A DNA stretch of 64,000 nt from Rhizobium acidisoli (lineage in GTDB: Bacteria > Pseudomonadota > Alphaproteobacteria > Rhizobiales > Rhizobiaceae): positions 558,001 to 622,000 of the forward strand of contig NZ_CP035002.1 of NCBI RefSeq assembly GCF_002531755.2. Reading direction: 5' to 3'. The first letter of the stretch is position 1, and each line of letters opens with the position of its first letter. This document shows positions 29,046 to 41,323 of this stretch, in pieces. The translations under genes and the position numbers were made by a program. Under the pieces are notes generated by a model. That model searched no databases. It was not told the origin of the DNA and saw only the letters and a list, made by a program, of their open reading frames with translations.

Positions 29046-30227
29046 ATGGCATTGCAGGACCCCATCGTCATCGTCGGGGCGGCGCGCACCCCGATCGGCA
29101 GCTTTCAGGGAGAGCTGAAGGAGGCGACAGCGCCGGAGCTCGGAGCCGCGGCGATCCGCGCAGCGCTCGAGCGCAGCCGGGTCGAAGCCGAGGCGATCGA
29201 GGAGGTCGTCTTCGGTTGCGTACTGCCGGCGGGGCAGGGGCAGGCGCCGGCGCGTCAGGCGGCCATCCATGCCGGTCTGCCCTTTGCGACCGCGGCGAGC
29301 ACCGTCAACAAGATGTGCGGTTCCGGCATGAAGGCTGTCATGATGGCGCATGACCTGATCGCCGCCGGCAGCGCTTCGCTGGCCGTCGCCGGCGGCATGG
29401 AAAGCATGACGAATGCGCCCTATCTCCTTGATCGAGCCCGCGCCGGCTACAGGCTCGGCCATGGGCGTGTCGTGGATCACATGTTCCTCGACGGGCTGGA
29501 GGATGCTTATGACAAGGGGCGCTTGATGGGCAGCTTCGCGGAGGATTGCGCCGAGGCCTATCAGTTCACGCGCGAGGCGCAGGACAACTACGCCATCGCC
29601 TCTCTGACGCGGGCGCAGAAGGCGATCGCCGACGGCTGTTTCGAAAGCGAGATCGTGCCGGTTACGGTGGGCAGAGCCGCACAGGTGGCGAACCGCGACG
29701 AACAGCCGGGGAAGGCCAGGCTCGACAAGATCCCGACGCTGAAACCGGCTTTTCGCGACGGCGGCACGGTGACTGCGGCCAATTCCAGCTCGATCTCCGA
29801 TGGCGCGGCAGCCCTGGTGCTGATGCGCCGCTCCGAGGCGGAGCGTCGCGGCCTGACGCCGCTCGCCACGATCCTCGGCCACGCCACGCATTCGCAGGCA
29901 CCCAACCTTTTCGCCACCGCGCCGATCGGCGCGATGCAGAAGCTCTCCGCCCGGACCGGCCTGGCGCTTTTCGACGTCGATCTCTTCGAAATTAACGAGG
30001 CTTTCGCCGTCGTCGCCATGGCGGCGATGCGCGATCTCGACCTGCCGCATGAAAAGGTCAACGTGCATGGCGGCGCCTGCGCGCTCGGCCATCCGATCGG
30101 CGCATCGGGGGGCCGGATTTTGGTGACGCTGCTCTCGGCGCTGCAGCGATACGGACTGAAGCGCGGCATGGCCGCGCTCTGCATCGGCGGCGGCGAGGCG
30201 ACGGCTGTCGCCATCGAGCGGCACTAG
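29046..30227 (+). CDS. Acetyl-CoA C-acyltransferase (thiolase)
   Basis: The protein has 393 residues. The nucleophile is Cys in [14 protein letters not shown] (about residue 89), with the His motif [11 protein letters not shown] and the second Cys in [11 protein letters not shown] near the C-terminus, so all catalytic residues of a biosynthetic/degradative thiolase are present. ATG 29046 has GAGGAGGAAAT directly upstream, better than the earlier in-frame GTG at 29022. Following the HSD10-like SDR, it would cleave 2-methylacetoacetyl-CoA to acetyl-CoA and propionyl-CoA (inference). Confidence 0.9.
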   Translation: MALQDPIVIVGAARTPIGSFQGELKEATAPELGAAAIRAALERSRVEAEAIEEVVFGCVLPAGQGQAPARQAAIHAGLPFATAASTVNKMCGSGMKAVMMAHDLIAAGSASLAVAGGMESMTNAPYLLDRARAGYRLGHGRVVDHMFLDGLEDAYDKGRLMGSFAEDCAEAYQFTREAQDNYAIASLTRAQKAIADGCFESEIVPVTVGRAAQVANRDEQPGKARLDKIPTLKPAFRDGGTVTAANSSSISDGAAALVLMRRSEAERRGLTPLATILGHATHSQAPNLFATAPIGAMQKLSARTGLALFDVDLFEINEAFAVVAMAAMRDLDLPHEKVNVHGGACALGHPIGASGGRILVTLLSALQRYGLKRGMAALCIGGGEATAVAIERH

Positions 30228-30241
30228 GGGAGGAAGGTGAG

Positions 30242-32666
<2,425 letters not shown>

Positions 32667-32667
32667 C

Positions 32668-33681
32668 ATGACCAGGATGACGATGATCGAGGCGGTGCGC
32701 AGCGCCATGGACGTCTCGATGGCGAAGGACGACAATGTCGTGGTTTTCGGCGAGGATGTCGGCTATTTCGGCGGTGTCTTCCGCAGCACGCAAGGGCTGC
32801 AGGCAAAATACGGCAGAACCCGCTGCTTCGACACGCCGATCAGCGAATCCGGCATCGTCGGCACGGCGATCGGCATGGCGGCCTATGGGTTGAAGCCCTG
32901 CGTCGAAATCCAATTCGCCGATTATATGTATCCGGCCTATGACCAGCTGACGCAGGAGGCGGCGCGCATCCGCTACCGTTCCAACGGCGATTTCACCTGC
33001 CCGATCGTTGTGCGTATGCCGACTGGCGGCGGCATCTTCGGCGGCCAGACGCATAGCCAGAGCCCGGAGGCGCTCTTCACCCATGTCTGCGGGCTGAAGG
33101 TGATCGTGCCGTCCAACCCTTATGACGCCAAAGGCCTGCTGATCGCGGCGATCGAGGATCCGGATCCCGTGATGTTCCTGGAGCCGAAGCGGCTCTATAA
33201 CGGCCCCTTCGACGGCCATCACGAGCGGCCGGTCACACCCTGGTCGAAACATGATCTCGGCGAGGTGCCCGACGGTCATTACACGATCCCGATCGGCAAG
33301 GCGGAAGTACGGCGTGAGGGATCGGCGGTAACAGTGGTTGCCTACGGCACGATGGTGCATGTGGCGCTTGCCGCCGCCGAAGATGCCGGCATCGACGCCG
33401 AAGTGATCGATTTGAGAAGCCTGCTGCCGCTCGACCTCGATACGATCGTCAAATCGGTTTCGAAGACCGGGCGCTGCGTCGTCGTGCATGAGGCAACGCT
33501 GACGTCGGGCTTCGGTGCGGAGGTGGCAGCCCTGGTGCAGGAACATTGCTTCTATCAGCTCGAAGCCCCGGTTGTGCGCGTCGCCGGCTGGGATACGCCC
33601 TATCCGCATGCGCAGGAGTGGGATTATTTCCCTGGTCCCGGCCGTGTCGGGCGGGCGCTTGCCGAAGTCATGGAGGCCTGA
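32668..33681 (+). CDS. bkdA2: Branched-chain 2-oxoacid dehydrogenase E1 beta subunit
   Basis: This 337-residue transketolase-like protein starts MTRMTMIEAVRSAMD and has VFGEDVGYFGGVFRST, SESGIVGTAIGMA and the C-terminal domain containing VIDLRSLLPLD. These are the usual landmarks of E1 beta. The long open frame begins at 32557 inside E1 alpha, but ATG 32668, one base after the E1 alpha stop, is the proper start. It pairs with the E1 alpha encoded upstream, and the E2 gene follows after 3 bases. Confidence 0.93.
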   Translation: MTRMTMIEAVRSAMDVSMAKDDNVVVFGEDVGYFGGVFRSTQGLQAKYGRTRCFDTPISESGIVGTAIGMAAYGLKPCVEIQFADYMYPAYDQLTQEAARIRYRSNGDFTCPIVVRMPTGGGIFGGQTHSQSPEALFTHVCGLKVIVPSNPYDAKGLLIAAIEDPDPVMFLEPKRLYNGPFDGHHERPVTPWSKHDLGEVPDGHYTIPIGKAEVRREGSAVTVVAYGTMVHVALAAAEDAGIDAEVIDLRSLLPLDLDTIVKSVSKTGRCVVVHEATLTSGFGAEVAALVQEHCFYQLEAPVVRVAGWDTPYPHAQEWDYFPGPGRVGRALAEVMEA

Positions 33682-33684
33682 GCC

Positions 33685-34914
33685 ATGGGCGAATTCATCA
33701 TCAAGATGCCCGATGTCGGGGAAGGCGTCGCCGAGGCCGAGCTTGTCGAATGGCATGTGAAGGCGGGAGATCCGGTCCGCGAGGACATGGTGATCGCCGC
33801 CGTCATGACCGACAAGGCGACGGTGGAAATTCCCTCTCCCGTCAATGGCACCGTCATCTGGCTTGCCGGCGAGGTCGGAGACCGTATTGCGGTCAAGGCG
33901 CCGCTGGTGCGGATCGAGACGGCGGGCGATGCCGGCGAGGCCCAGCCCGTGCAGATCTCGCAGGCGCCGGTTGCCGAGACAACGAAAATCGAGGCTGCGA
34001 AGCCTGCTCCGGCAGCGCCGGCTCCTGCGGCTGCACCGGCTGAAAAGCCGCTCGCCGCGCCTTCCGTGCGGCTCTTCGCCAGGGAAAACGGCGTCGATCT
34101 CAGGCAAGTGCAGGGGACGGGACCGGCCGGGCGTATCCTGCGCGAGGATATTGAGCAGTTCCTGGCTCAGGGAACCGCGCCTGTGACGGCCAAGAACGGT
34201 TTTGCCAGGAAGACGGCGACCGAGGAGATCAAGCTGACCGGCCTGCGCCGCCGCATCGCCGAGAAAATGGTGCTCTCCACCTCGCGCATCCCCCACATCA
34301 CCTATGTGGAGGAAGTCGATATGACTGCGCTGGAGGAATTGCGCGCCACCATGAACGGCGACCGCAGGGAAGGTCATCCGAAGCTGACGGTTCTGCCCTT
34401 CCTGATGCGGGCGCTGGTCAAGGCGATTTCCGAGCAGCCCGAGGTCAACGCCACCTTCGACGACGATGCCGGCCTCATCACGCGTTACAGCGCCGTGCAT
34501 ATCGGCATCGCCACGCAGACGCCGGCCGGGCTGACCGTGCCGGTGGTGCGGCATGCGGAAGCCTGCGGCATCTGGGATTGTGCCGCCGAGATGAACCGGC
34601 TGGCGGAAGCGGCGCGCTCGGGCACGGCGACACGCGACGAGCTTTTGGGCTCGACGATCACCATCAGCTCGCTCGGCGCGCTCGGCGGCATCGTCTCGAC
34701 GCCGGTCATCAATCATCCTGAAGTGGCGATCATCGGCGTCAACAAGATTGCGACGCGCCCCGTATGGGACGGCGCGCAATTCGTGCCGCGCAAGATGATG
34801 AACCTCTCCTCCAGCTTCGATCATCGCATCATCGACGGCTGGGATGCGGCGACCTTCGTGCAGCGCGTCCGCACGCTGCTCGAAACCCCGGCGCTCATTT
34901 TCATCGAAGGCTGA
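33685..34914 (+). CDS. bkdB: Branched-chain 2-oxoacid dehydrogenase E2 (dihydrolipoyl transacylase)
   Basis: The protein has 409 residues. A single lipoyl domain carries Lys in [12 protein letters not shown] (about residue 44). An Ala/Pro-rich linker (about 95-125), an E3-binding domain ([20 protein letters not shown]) and a catalytic acyltransferase core ending with the His-Asp motif [12 protein letters not shown] follow. It forms the core of the complex and hands the branched acyl group to CoA. The spacing of 3 bases on both sides shows tight coupling with E1 beta and E3. Confidence 0.93.
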   Translation: MGEFIIKMPDVGEGVAEAELVEWHVKAGDPVREDMVIAAVMTDKATVEIPSPVNGTVIWLAGEVGDRIAVKAPLVRIETAGDAGEAQPVQISQAPVAETTKIEAAKPAPAAPAPAAAPAEKPLAAPSVRLFARENGVDLRQVQGTGPAGRILREDIEQFLAQGTAPVTAKNGFARKTATEEIKLTGLRRRIAEKMVLSTSRIPHITYVEEVDMTALEELRATMNGDRREGHPKLTVLPFLMRALVKAISEQPEVNATFDDDAGLITRYSAVHIGIATQTPAGLTVPVVRHAEACGIWDCAAEMNRLAEAARSGTATRDELLGSTITISSLGALGGIVSTPVINHPEVAIIGVNKIATRPVWDGAQFVPRKMMNLSSSFDHRIIDGWDAATFVQRVRTLLETPALIFIEG

Positions 34915-34917
34915 GCC

Positions 34918-36315
34918 ATGAAAGAAATTGTCTGCAAGCTCCTTGTCATCGGCGCCGGTCCGGGCGGTTATGTCTGCGCCATCCGCGCCGGCCAGCTCGG
35001 CATCGATACCGTCATCGTCGAGGCCGGCAAGCCGGGCGGCACCTGCCTGACGGTCGGCTGCATACCCTCCAAGGCGTTGATCCATGCGGCCGAGGAATTC
35101 GACGCCACGCAAAAGATGCTCGCCGGTAAGAACCCGATGGGCATCCGTGTCGAAGGCGCCTCGATCGATCTTGGCAGGACGATTGCCTGGAAGGACGGCA
35201 TTGTCGGCCGGCTCACAGGCGGCGTCTCCGGACTGCTGCAGAAGTCCCGGGTCAAGATCGTCCACGGCCGGGCTCACTTCCGCGACGGCAAGACGGTGGA
35301 GGTGGAAACGGAGACCGGCCAGCAGATCATCCGCGCCGAGACCGTGGTGATCGCCACCGGCTCCGATCCGGTGGAGCTTTCCAACCTGCCGTTCGGCGGC
35401 CGGGTCATTTCCTCGACGGAGGCGCTGTCGCTGACGGAGCTGCCGAAGAAGCTCGTCGTGGTCGGCGGCGGTTATATCGGGCTCGAACTCGGCACCGCTT
35501 TTGCCAAGATGGGCTCGGAAGTGACGGTCGTCGAGGCAACGCCGCAGGTGCTGCCGCTCTATGATGCCGAGCTGGTGCGGCCCGTCCTGCGCAGGCTGAC
35601 CGATATGAGTATCCACGTTTTGACCGGCGCGAAGGCAATCGGTCTTACCGACAACGGCGAGGCATTGATCGCCGAAACCTCCGATGGTCGGCGAGAGACC
35701 CTGCCGGCGGACCGCATTCTCGTCACCGTCGGCCGCCGCCCGAGAACCGCAGGCTCCGGTCTCGAAGAGCTCGATCTCGATCGCGCCGGCCCTTATCTGA
35801 GGATCGACGACCGCTGCCGCACCTCCATGCGCGGGATCTATGCGATCGGCGACGTGACCGGCGAGCCGATGCTGGCCCATCGAGCCATGGCGCAAGGGGA
35901 GATGGTGGCCGAGATCATCGCGGGCAAGAAGCGCGCCTGGGACAAGCGCTGCATTCCGGCCATCTGTTTCACCGATCCGGAGATCGTCAGCGCCGGCCTT
36001 TCGCCGGCGGAAGCGCGGGCGCAAGGCTATGAAGTCCGCACCGGCCAGTTTCCGTTCAGCGCCAATGGACGAGCAATGACGATGCTGTCGGAGGAAGGCT
36101 TCGTGCGGGTCGTTGCCCGCGCCGATACCAACCTCGTTCTCGGCCTGCAGGCGGTGGGGGCAGGCGTCTCCGAACTCTCGGCGGCTTTTGCGCTGGCGAT
36201 CGAGATGGGCGCGCGCCTGGAAGATATCGCCGGCACGATCCACGCACATCCGACCCGCAGCGAAGCGGTGATGGAGGCGGCGCTGAAAGCCCTGGGGAGT
36301 GCTCTGCATATTTAG
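34918..36315 (+). CDS. lpdV: Dihydrolipoyl dehydrogenase (E3) of the branched-chain complex
   Basis: The 465-residue flavoprotein has FAD motif VIGAGPGGYVCAIRAGQLG, the redox disulfide in GGTCLTVGCIPSKAL, NAD motif VVGGGYIGLELGTAFA, the second FAD motif IYAIGDVTGEPMLAHRA and the C-terminal active-site His-Glu pair in HAHPTRSEAVMEA. It reoxidises the lipoyl groups of E2. It is the last gene of the seven-gene operon starting at 28258; beyond it coding density collapses. Confidence 0.93.
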   Translation: MKEIVCKLLVIGAGPGGYVCAIRAGQLGIDTVIVEAGKPGGTCLTVGCIPSKALIHAAEEFDATQKMLAGKNPMGIRVEGASIDLGRTIAWKDGIVGRLTGGVSGLLQKSRVKIVHGRAHFRDGKTVEVETETGQQIIRAETVVIATGSDPVELSNLPFGGRVISSTEALSLTELPKKLVVVGGGYIGLELGTAFAKMGSEVTVVEATPQVLPLYDAELVRPVLRRLTDMSIHVLTGAKAIGLTDNGEALIAETSDGRRETLPADRILVTVGRRPRTAGSGLEELDLDRAGPYLRIDDRCRTSMRGIYAIGDVTGEPMLAHRAMAQGEMVAEIIAGKKRAWDKRCIPAICFTDPEIVSAGLSPAEARAQGYEVRTGQFPFSANGRAMTMLSEEGFVRVVARADTNLVLGLQAVGAGVSELSAAFALAIEMGARLEDIAGTIHAHPTRSEAVMEAALKALGSALHI

Positions 36316-38119
36316 CTGGCAAAGACCGCGGGTGGCAGCATCCGGCGAAACCTTTTGGGTAGAGGTCGAACGCTCTCGGCGCAATGAGGGCGACGACCTT
36401 CAGCTGGTGGCGCTGCCTTCAAGGAAGTTTCTAGCTGCGTCGACGCGTGAACGTTCAACAAACTCATGCGCAGTGTTTTCCGTCTCTTGCAGACTGGCAT
36501 AGCGATTGAAGCGTATCGCGATCTAAAATGTTTTCCATCACGTGATGCTGCATCCTGGCGACCGGTAAATCAGGGGGCGCTGGGTGCTGTAAGATAGGGA
36601 CCTGATGCGACTGCCTCTTTGGCTCGCGTAGCCATGATCAGCCGCGTGGAGTAGCAACCATCAACGCTGTCCCGTTTCCGTTCCGCTTTCGGACCAGTGC
36701 GCGCGCCAAGTGATCCCGACCCCTAAGCCGACGGATGCCACGAGACGGCGATCACAAATTGGTTTTGGCTGCGGCAGTCCATGGCCTTGAAAATTAATCC
36801 TCTAGAGGGATGGGACGCTATGGTGCCAAGATTAAGAGCAAGTCTGTTGCCAAAGCGCGTACGACCCGCCATATGAATGTTGCAGACATCTTTGCAATAT
36901 CGCATCGGGCGTGCGCGGCGCGGCGATGCTATTTCTTGAAGGCTCGATGCCGGCGACGGTTCCTTTTACTGAAGACCATTCGCGCAAATTCCTGGTCTGG
37001 TTAACACACTGAAATTGCAAGTATTCTTGCCTATTTTGAACGTAACCTGAGCATCACTTCCGTCTCCCATGATCAGGGAAAACTACGGCCCCGAAAATCC
37101 CATCAGCATCGTCCTGTGAAACGTTGACTGCCAAAGCATGTTAGGTCTTCCTCCGACGGATCTTCGCTGCAGTGCCTAGGCTAGGAATCGAAGCTCGGGA
37201 ACGTCTTGCTTAGGCACTATGTGGAGAGCTTCCTCAAAACCGCTGTCCTTGGTCGATGCAGTCTGCGATGCCCGCCGCGACAAGACGGCGATTAGATGGC
37301 CTTGGTAGAGGCTTCGGCGGCCGTTTGGACGGTTCTCGACAGTCTCGACTACAGGTCTGCGGCCGATCCGCGTACCAGCAATGTTCTCCCTTCGCTGCAT
37401 ACCGATCACGGTGACCGTACAGATGGTCCAGTAGGAACTGGCAAGGAGGAGGTGATCGAGAAGCACGGGAGGGCCTTCTTCTTAGGCTGCGCCTCCTTGT
37501 CAGCTTTGGAGCGCGGTCTCTATTTCCGATCGAGGCTATCCCGCTATTCCTGACAATGGTGGTCCCCGCGTGCCTCGATAGCAAGGAGATTAGGCTTGCT
37601 AAACCATAATCCGGTCCAGGCGAGAGGGAGCTACTTTCAACATCGCTCGTCCCTCCAGAATCAAATCAGCGTGATGTGATCCGCCGGCCGACATCCCTCT
37701 CGCGCCCCCCAAAGTGCAAGGCGGCAGGTCCAAACATGAACTTTCCTCCTCAAACTGCCGCCGAGACTTCACGGCAAATGCACCAAGCACCAAGACAGAA
37801 AAAAGCTTCAACATCCCGGGATTTTAGTCCGAGAAGAAGTTTCCCTGTCCGTTGGTGAAAGAACGTGGAAGCGCCGCCTCTCGGCCCCACTTCGCGGCCG
37901 CCTCACCGCCTTCGGATGAGAGAATGGTTAGATTGTCACAACATACGCCGCGACGATCAGAGCATGCAGCATCGGGCGCCCTTATCCTGCTTCGAGAGCT
38001 TTTACTCGTCTCAGCAAGACGCACATCAATATCACGCTAAATGGTTAGATCAGTTTTAAAGCGGCTGGGAGTGCCGAAGGTCCGCACTCCGCAGCCGATA
38101 GGCTAGGTGCGCCGCTCTA
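36316..38119. other. About 1.8 kb with no supportable gene
   Basis: Only short frames (under 120 codons) without recognisable domains occur on either strand, and the composition is less GC-rich and less codon-structured than the neighbours. A minus-strand frame at 37599-37814 begins like a secretion signal (MLKLFSVLVLGAFAV) but continues without family features. An imperfect hairpin, CGGCTGGGAGTGC against GCACTCCGCAGCCG, lies near 38059-38095. The stretch separates the catabolic operon from the IS630/rep zone and is probably decayed mobile or plasmid DNA. Confidence 0.55.
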
Positions 38120-38135
38120 GAGCGGGATGATTTTA
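38117..38135 (+). repeat. Left terminal inverted repeat of the IS630-family element
   Basis: CTAGAGCGGGATGATTTTA here is the exact reverse complement of 41041-41059. IS630/Tc1-type elements insert at TA and duplicate it. Here TA at 38118-38119 and TA at 41057-41058 flank an element of 38120-41056. Confidence 0.85.
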
Positions 38136-38211
38136 GGTGGAATCGCAATTGGGATTCCCTTTTGGACGCAAATCAGATTCATCCTTCAGGCCGGTAAGGA
38201 GGCCGGTCTGG

Positions 38212-38667
38212 ATGGCGAGACCTTTTTCGAATGATCTGCGAGAGCGTGTTGTCGGGGCGGTGACGCAGGAGGGGCTGTCGTGCCGGGCTGCGGCCAAACG
38301 CTTCGGTATTGGCATCAGCACCGCGATCGATTGGATACGGCGGTTCCACGCAACGGGCAGCGCAGCACCCGGCCAGATGGGCGGCCACAAGCCGCGGGCG
38401 ATCTGCGGTGGCCACCGGGAATGGCTTGTCGAACGCTGCCGCGCGAGTGCGTTCACGCTGCGTGGGCTGGTCGCGGAATTGGCGGAGCGGGGTCTGGATG
38501 TGGATTACCGGTCCGTCTGGGCCTTCGTCCGGGATGAAGGGCTGAGTTATAAAAAAAGACGCTGGTCGCCAGCGAACGGGAGCGACCCGACGTCGCCGCC
38601 AGGCGGGCGCGCTGGCTGAAGCATCGCCATCGCATCGATCCGGCCCGTCTTCTCTTCATCGACGAAA
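38212..38667 (+). CDS. IS630 transposase, 5' exon (contains a frameshift site)
   Basis: ATG 38212 follows AAGGAGG by 9 bases. Residues 1-115 are the helix-turn-helix part (FSNDLRERVVGAV, CRAAAKRFGIGISTAIDWIRR). At A7 (38551-38557) a -1 shift changes the frame from YKKRRWSPAN to the family's KTLVASERERPDVAARRARW, ending in LLFIDE, which holds the first catalytic Asp of the DDE triad. The next codon is interrupted by the intron at 38668. Without shifting, the frame stops at 38619. Joined to the exon at 40553-41043 it makes about 315 residues, normal for the family. Confidence 0.85.
38551..38558 (+). other. A7G slippery tract in the IS630 transposase gene
   Basis: Seven A followed by G, read AAA AAA AGA in frame zero. 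A -1 shift reads AAG ACG and continues in the conserved transposase frame. Ribosomal or transcriptional slippage at such tracts is known in several IS families. A fixed one-base mutation is the alternative. Confidence 0.6.
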
Positions 38668-40552
38668 GTGTGCTGCAGAGCAGCGGAAGGAGTTCGACAT
38701 GAACTAAGACCGTAGCGTAAAGCTGCGTGAATGATGGAGGATGGCCCTCCGGGATCGGCTTTCAGGAGCGGGTCTCAAACCAGTCCGAGCTGCTGCGGTA
38801 AAGAGCCGTGGTGGTGAGCGTCGGATGAAAAAGTTCGGACGAGATCCGAGCAGGTGCGTGTCCGAAAGACGAACGAAAGTGAACCCTCCGAAGACGCGCC
38901 GTTATGAATATAAGCGTCGTCGAAACCAGGACTGTTTCGTCATCCTGGGACAAGTCCGCCGGGTGCCTGATGATTGGGCGGGCGGCGACCGGCGTAGAGG
39001 GGGCGTGAGTTGGACATAGGCTTTCACGCGGAACTGCAGGAACCAGGCTCCTGATGCCAAGGGAGAAACCCAAGCGGAGAAACCGTAAGGCGAGAGTACC
39101 GATGCAGGAGACTGGGGCGGACCGATCCGTATGAGCGTTGAAGGCCCTGTAATGGGGCCAGAGCAAAGGGATCGGATCAGGTGGTCGTATTGTTTGGAAC
39201 AACTGGAAACAGGATGACTTCGATAGGTACGACAGGCAAACCGTTTCGGATTGAGAAGCGGCAAGTGTACGAAGCTTATAAAGCGGTCAAAGCCAACCAT
39301 GGCGCAGCCGGGGTGGACGGTGAGACGTTGGAGATGTTTGAGAAAGATCTTGCGAGAAATCTCTACAAGATCTGGAATCGGATGTCTTCTGGGGCTTACT
39401 TTCCACCGCCGGTGCGCGCTGTCTCCATTCCAAAGAAGACTGGAGGCGAAAGGGTTTTAGGTGTGCCGACTGTCAGCGATCGGATCGCGCAGATGGTAGT
39501 CAAAGCAGATGATTGAGCCGGATTTAGACTCCCTCTTTCTTCCAGACTCATATGGGTACAGGCCGGGGAAGTCGGCCTTGGATGCCGTCGGCGTGACGCG
39601 CCAGCGGTGTTGGAAGTATGATTGGGTTTTGGAATTCGACATCAAAGGACTGTTCGACAATCTTCCACACGATCTCTTGCTGAAGGCGGTCAGGAAGCAC
39701 GTTACATGCAAGTGGGCTCTGCTCTACATCGGAAGATGGCTGGCAGCGCCGATGGAGAAGAATGGTGAGATTGTTGCGCGAACGTGCGGCACCCCGCAAG
39801 GCGGTGTTGTCAGTCCCTGCCTCGCCAATCTCTTCATGCACTATGCGTTTGATTTGTGGGTGACGCGGATGCATCCCGACCTACCATGGTGTCGATATGC
39901 CGACGATGGTCTTGTTCACTGCCAGAGCGAACAACAAGCCGAAGCCCTCAAGCTGGAGCTGAGTGCTCGCCTCTCAGCATGCGGACTGCAGATGCATCCG
40001 ACAAAGACCAAGATCGTTTACTGCAAGGATCAACGGCGCAGAGAGGCGTATCCGAATGTCGCATTCGATTTTCTCGGGTATCAGTTCAGGCCGCGACGGG
40101 TGGCGAACACACAGCGGGACGAGTTCTTCTGTGGCTACACGCCTGCGGTCAGTCCGACGGCGCTCAAGTCAATGCGGGCGACGATCAAAAGCTTGAACAT
40201 CCCGCGGCAGACGCCGGGGACGCTGGCCGAAATTGCCAAACAGCTCAATCCGCTCCTCCGGGGATGGATTGCCTATTATGGACGGTACAGTCGCTCGGCC
40301 CTGTCTACTCTGGCTGATTACGTCAATCAGAAACTCAGGGCTTGGATCAGGCGGAAGTTCAAGCGCTTTCAGTCCCATAAGACGCGTGCCAGTCTCTTCT
40401 TGCGAAAGCTGGCACGGGAAAATCCGGGGCTGTTCGTACATTGGAAGGCGTTCGGAACGAACACGTTTACCTGATGGGAGCGGTGTGAATCGAGAGGTTC
40501 ACGCACCGTTCTGCGAGAGGCCGGCAGGTGAAATCCCTCCGGTGTACTCACC
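38668..40552 (+). mobile_element. Bacterial group II intron (ribozyme plus reverse transcriptase) inserted in the IS630 transposase
   Basis: The intron starts with the canonical GTGTG, directly after the codon for the transposase DDE Asp-Glu. Near the 3' end, domain V is recognisable: GAGCGGTGTGAATCGAGAGG (40477-40496) pairs with TTCACGCACCGTTC. Domain VI (about 40520-40552) ends TACTCACC. Removal of 38668-40552 joins GACGAAA to CCTGGACG, giving IDETWTKTN as in intact IS630 proteins, and 112 + 491 exon bases make a whole number of codons. The terminal dinucleotide CC departs from the usual AY, so the 3' edge could be off by one or two bases. Domains I-III lie in 38668-39213. Confidence 0.88.
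39214..40474 (+). pseudogene. ltrA: Group II intron reverse transcriptase/maturase, split by a 1-base frameshift
   Basis: The first part (ATG 39214 to about 39504) matches the N-terminus: KRQVYEAYKAVKANHGAAGVDG, then VPTVSDRIAQMVVK. The second part, in another frame from 39505, continues QMIEPDLDSLFLPDSYGYRP and contains the catalytic box RYADDGLVHC, GTPQGGVVSPCLANL, and a maturase (X) domain ending LFVHWKAFGTNTFT. An extra A in GTCAAAGCAG (39502-39504) causes the shift; GTCAAGCAG would restore VKQM. There is no C-terminal endonuclease domain. Without correction the frame stops at 39516. All other RT motifs look intact, so the loss is recent or the base is an error. Confidence 0.85.
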
Positions 40553-41043
40553 CCTGGACGAAGACGAACATGGCGCCGCTCAGAGGCTGGGCGCCGCGTG
40601 GCGAACGGCTCTTGGGCAAAGCTCCTTTCGGCCATTGGAATACGATGACGTTCATCGCCGCGCTTCGAACCGACCGCGTCAGCGCACCATGGATCATCGA
40701 TGGCCCCATCAACGCCGAGCGCTTCCTCATCTATGTCGAAAAGGTGCTGGTGCCAGAGCTCAAACCTGGCGACATCGTCGTGATGGACAATCTCGGCTCG
40801 CATAAAGCCAAGGCGATCCGGGTCGCCATCCGTAGGGCCGGCGCCCGACTATTCTTTCTGCCGCAATACTCCCCAGATCTCAATCCGATCGAGAAGCTCT
40901 TCGCCAAGATCAAACACGGGCTGCGACAGGCACAGGCCAGAACCCGCAACGCCATCGACGACGCACTGGCAGCCATCCTCCAAACCGTCTCGCCAAAAGA
41001 GTGCCTAAACTACTTCAAGGAAGCCGGATATGAACGGACGTAA
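40553..41043 (+). CDS. IS630 transposase, 3' exon
   Basis: The frame opens [19 protein letters not shown] and includes the second Asp in [12 protein letters not shown] and the Glu in [14 protein letters not shown], completing the DDE triad begun in the 5' exon. The stop TAA lies in the right terminal repeat. It has no start codon of its own and depends on intron splicing (or the ancestral unsplit gene) for expression. Confidence 0.88.
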
Positions 41044-41059
41044 AATCATCCCGCTCTAG
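41041..41059 (-). repeat. Right terminal inverted repeat of the IS630-family element
   Basis: TAAAATCATCCCGCTCTAG is the exact reverse complement of 38117-38135; the TA at 41057-41058 is the duplicated target. Confidence 0.85.
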
Positions 41060-41130
41060 CGTAGCGAACTCGGAATGTCCTGGCGCGGGAATTAGCTAAG
41101 TCGTTGTCTGGTCCGCGTAAATTCTTTGTT

Positions 41131-41144
41131 TTGACGGCCGTCAA
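41131..41144. promoter_or_regulatory. parS-like palindrome upstream of repA
   Basis: TTGACGGCCGTCAA is a perfect 14-bp palindrome with a GC-centred core, like the centromere sites bound by RepB in repABC plasmids. A one-mismatch copy lies between repA and repB at 42526-42539. Confidence 0.65.
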
Positions 41145-41240
41145 TATCCCTATGACTTCACGCTCGCTGCCTATTTTTTTGACCTGGGAACCTTGCCCTT
41201 CTCGCAATCACACTTTTGCATTTAATATCATTAATTTTCC

Positions 41241-41269
41241 TTGGTCTGCCATAGAGAATCGGGGATAAT
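41241..41269 (+). promoter_or_regulatory. Likely repA promoter
   Basis: TTGGTC (41241-41246) and GATAAT (41264-41269) are separated by 17 bases and lie 55 bases before the repA start. Confidence 0.45.
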
Positions 41270-41323
41270 GACGCAATTTCGTCGATTCCGGCGATTCTAT
41301 CGACATAATGGCAAAGAGGTCCG

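Larger units (their letters stand above)
38120..41056 (+). mobile_element. IS630-family insertion sequence carrying a nested group II intron
   Basis: Matching inverted ends and flanking TA dinucleotides define the element. Its length is 2937 bases, of which 1885 are a group II intron at 38668-40552; without it the IS is about 1052 bases, normal for IS630. It encodes one transposase that needs a frameshift at A7 (38551-38557) and is further split by the intron. It sits between non-coding DNA and the repA promoter region. Confidence 0.85.
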
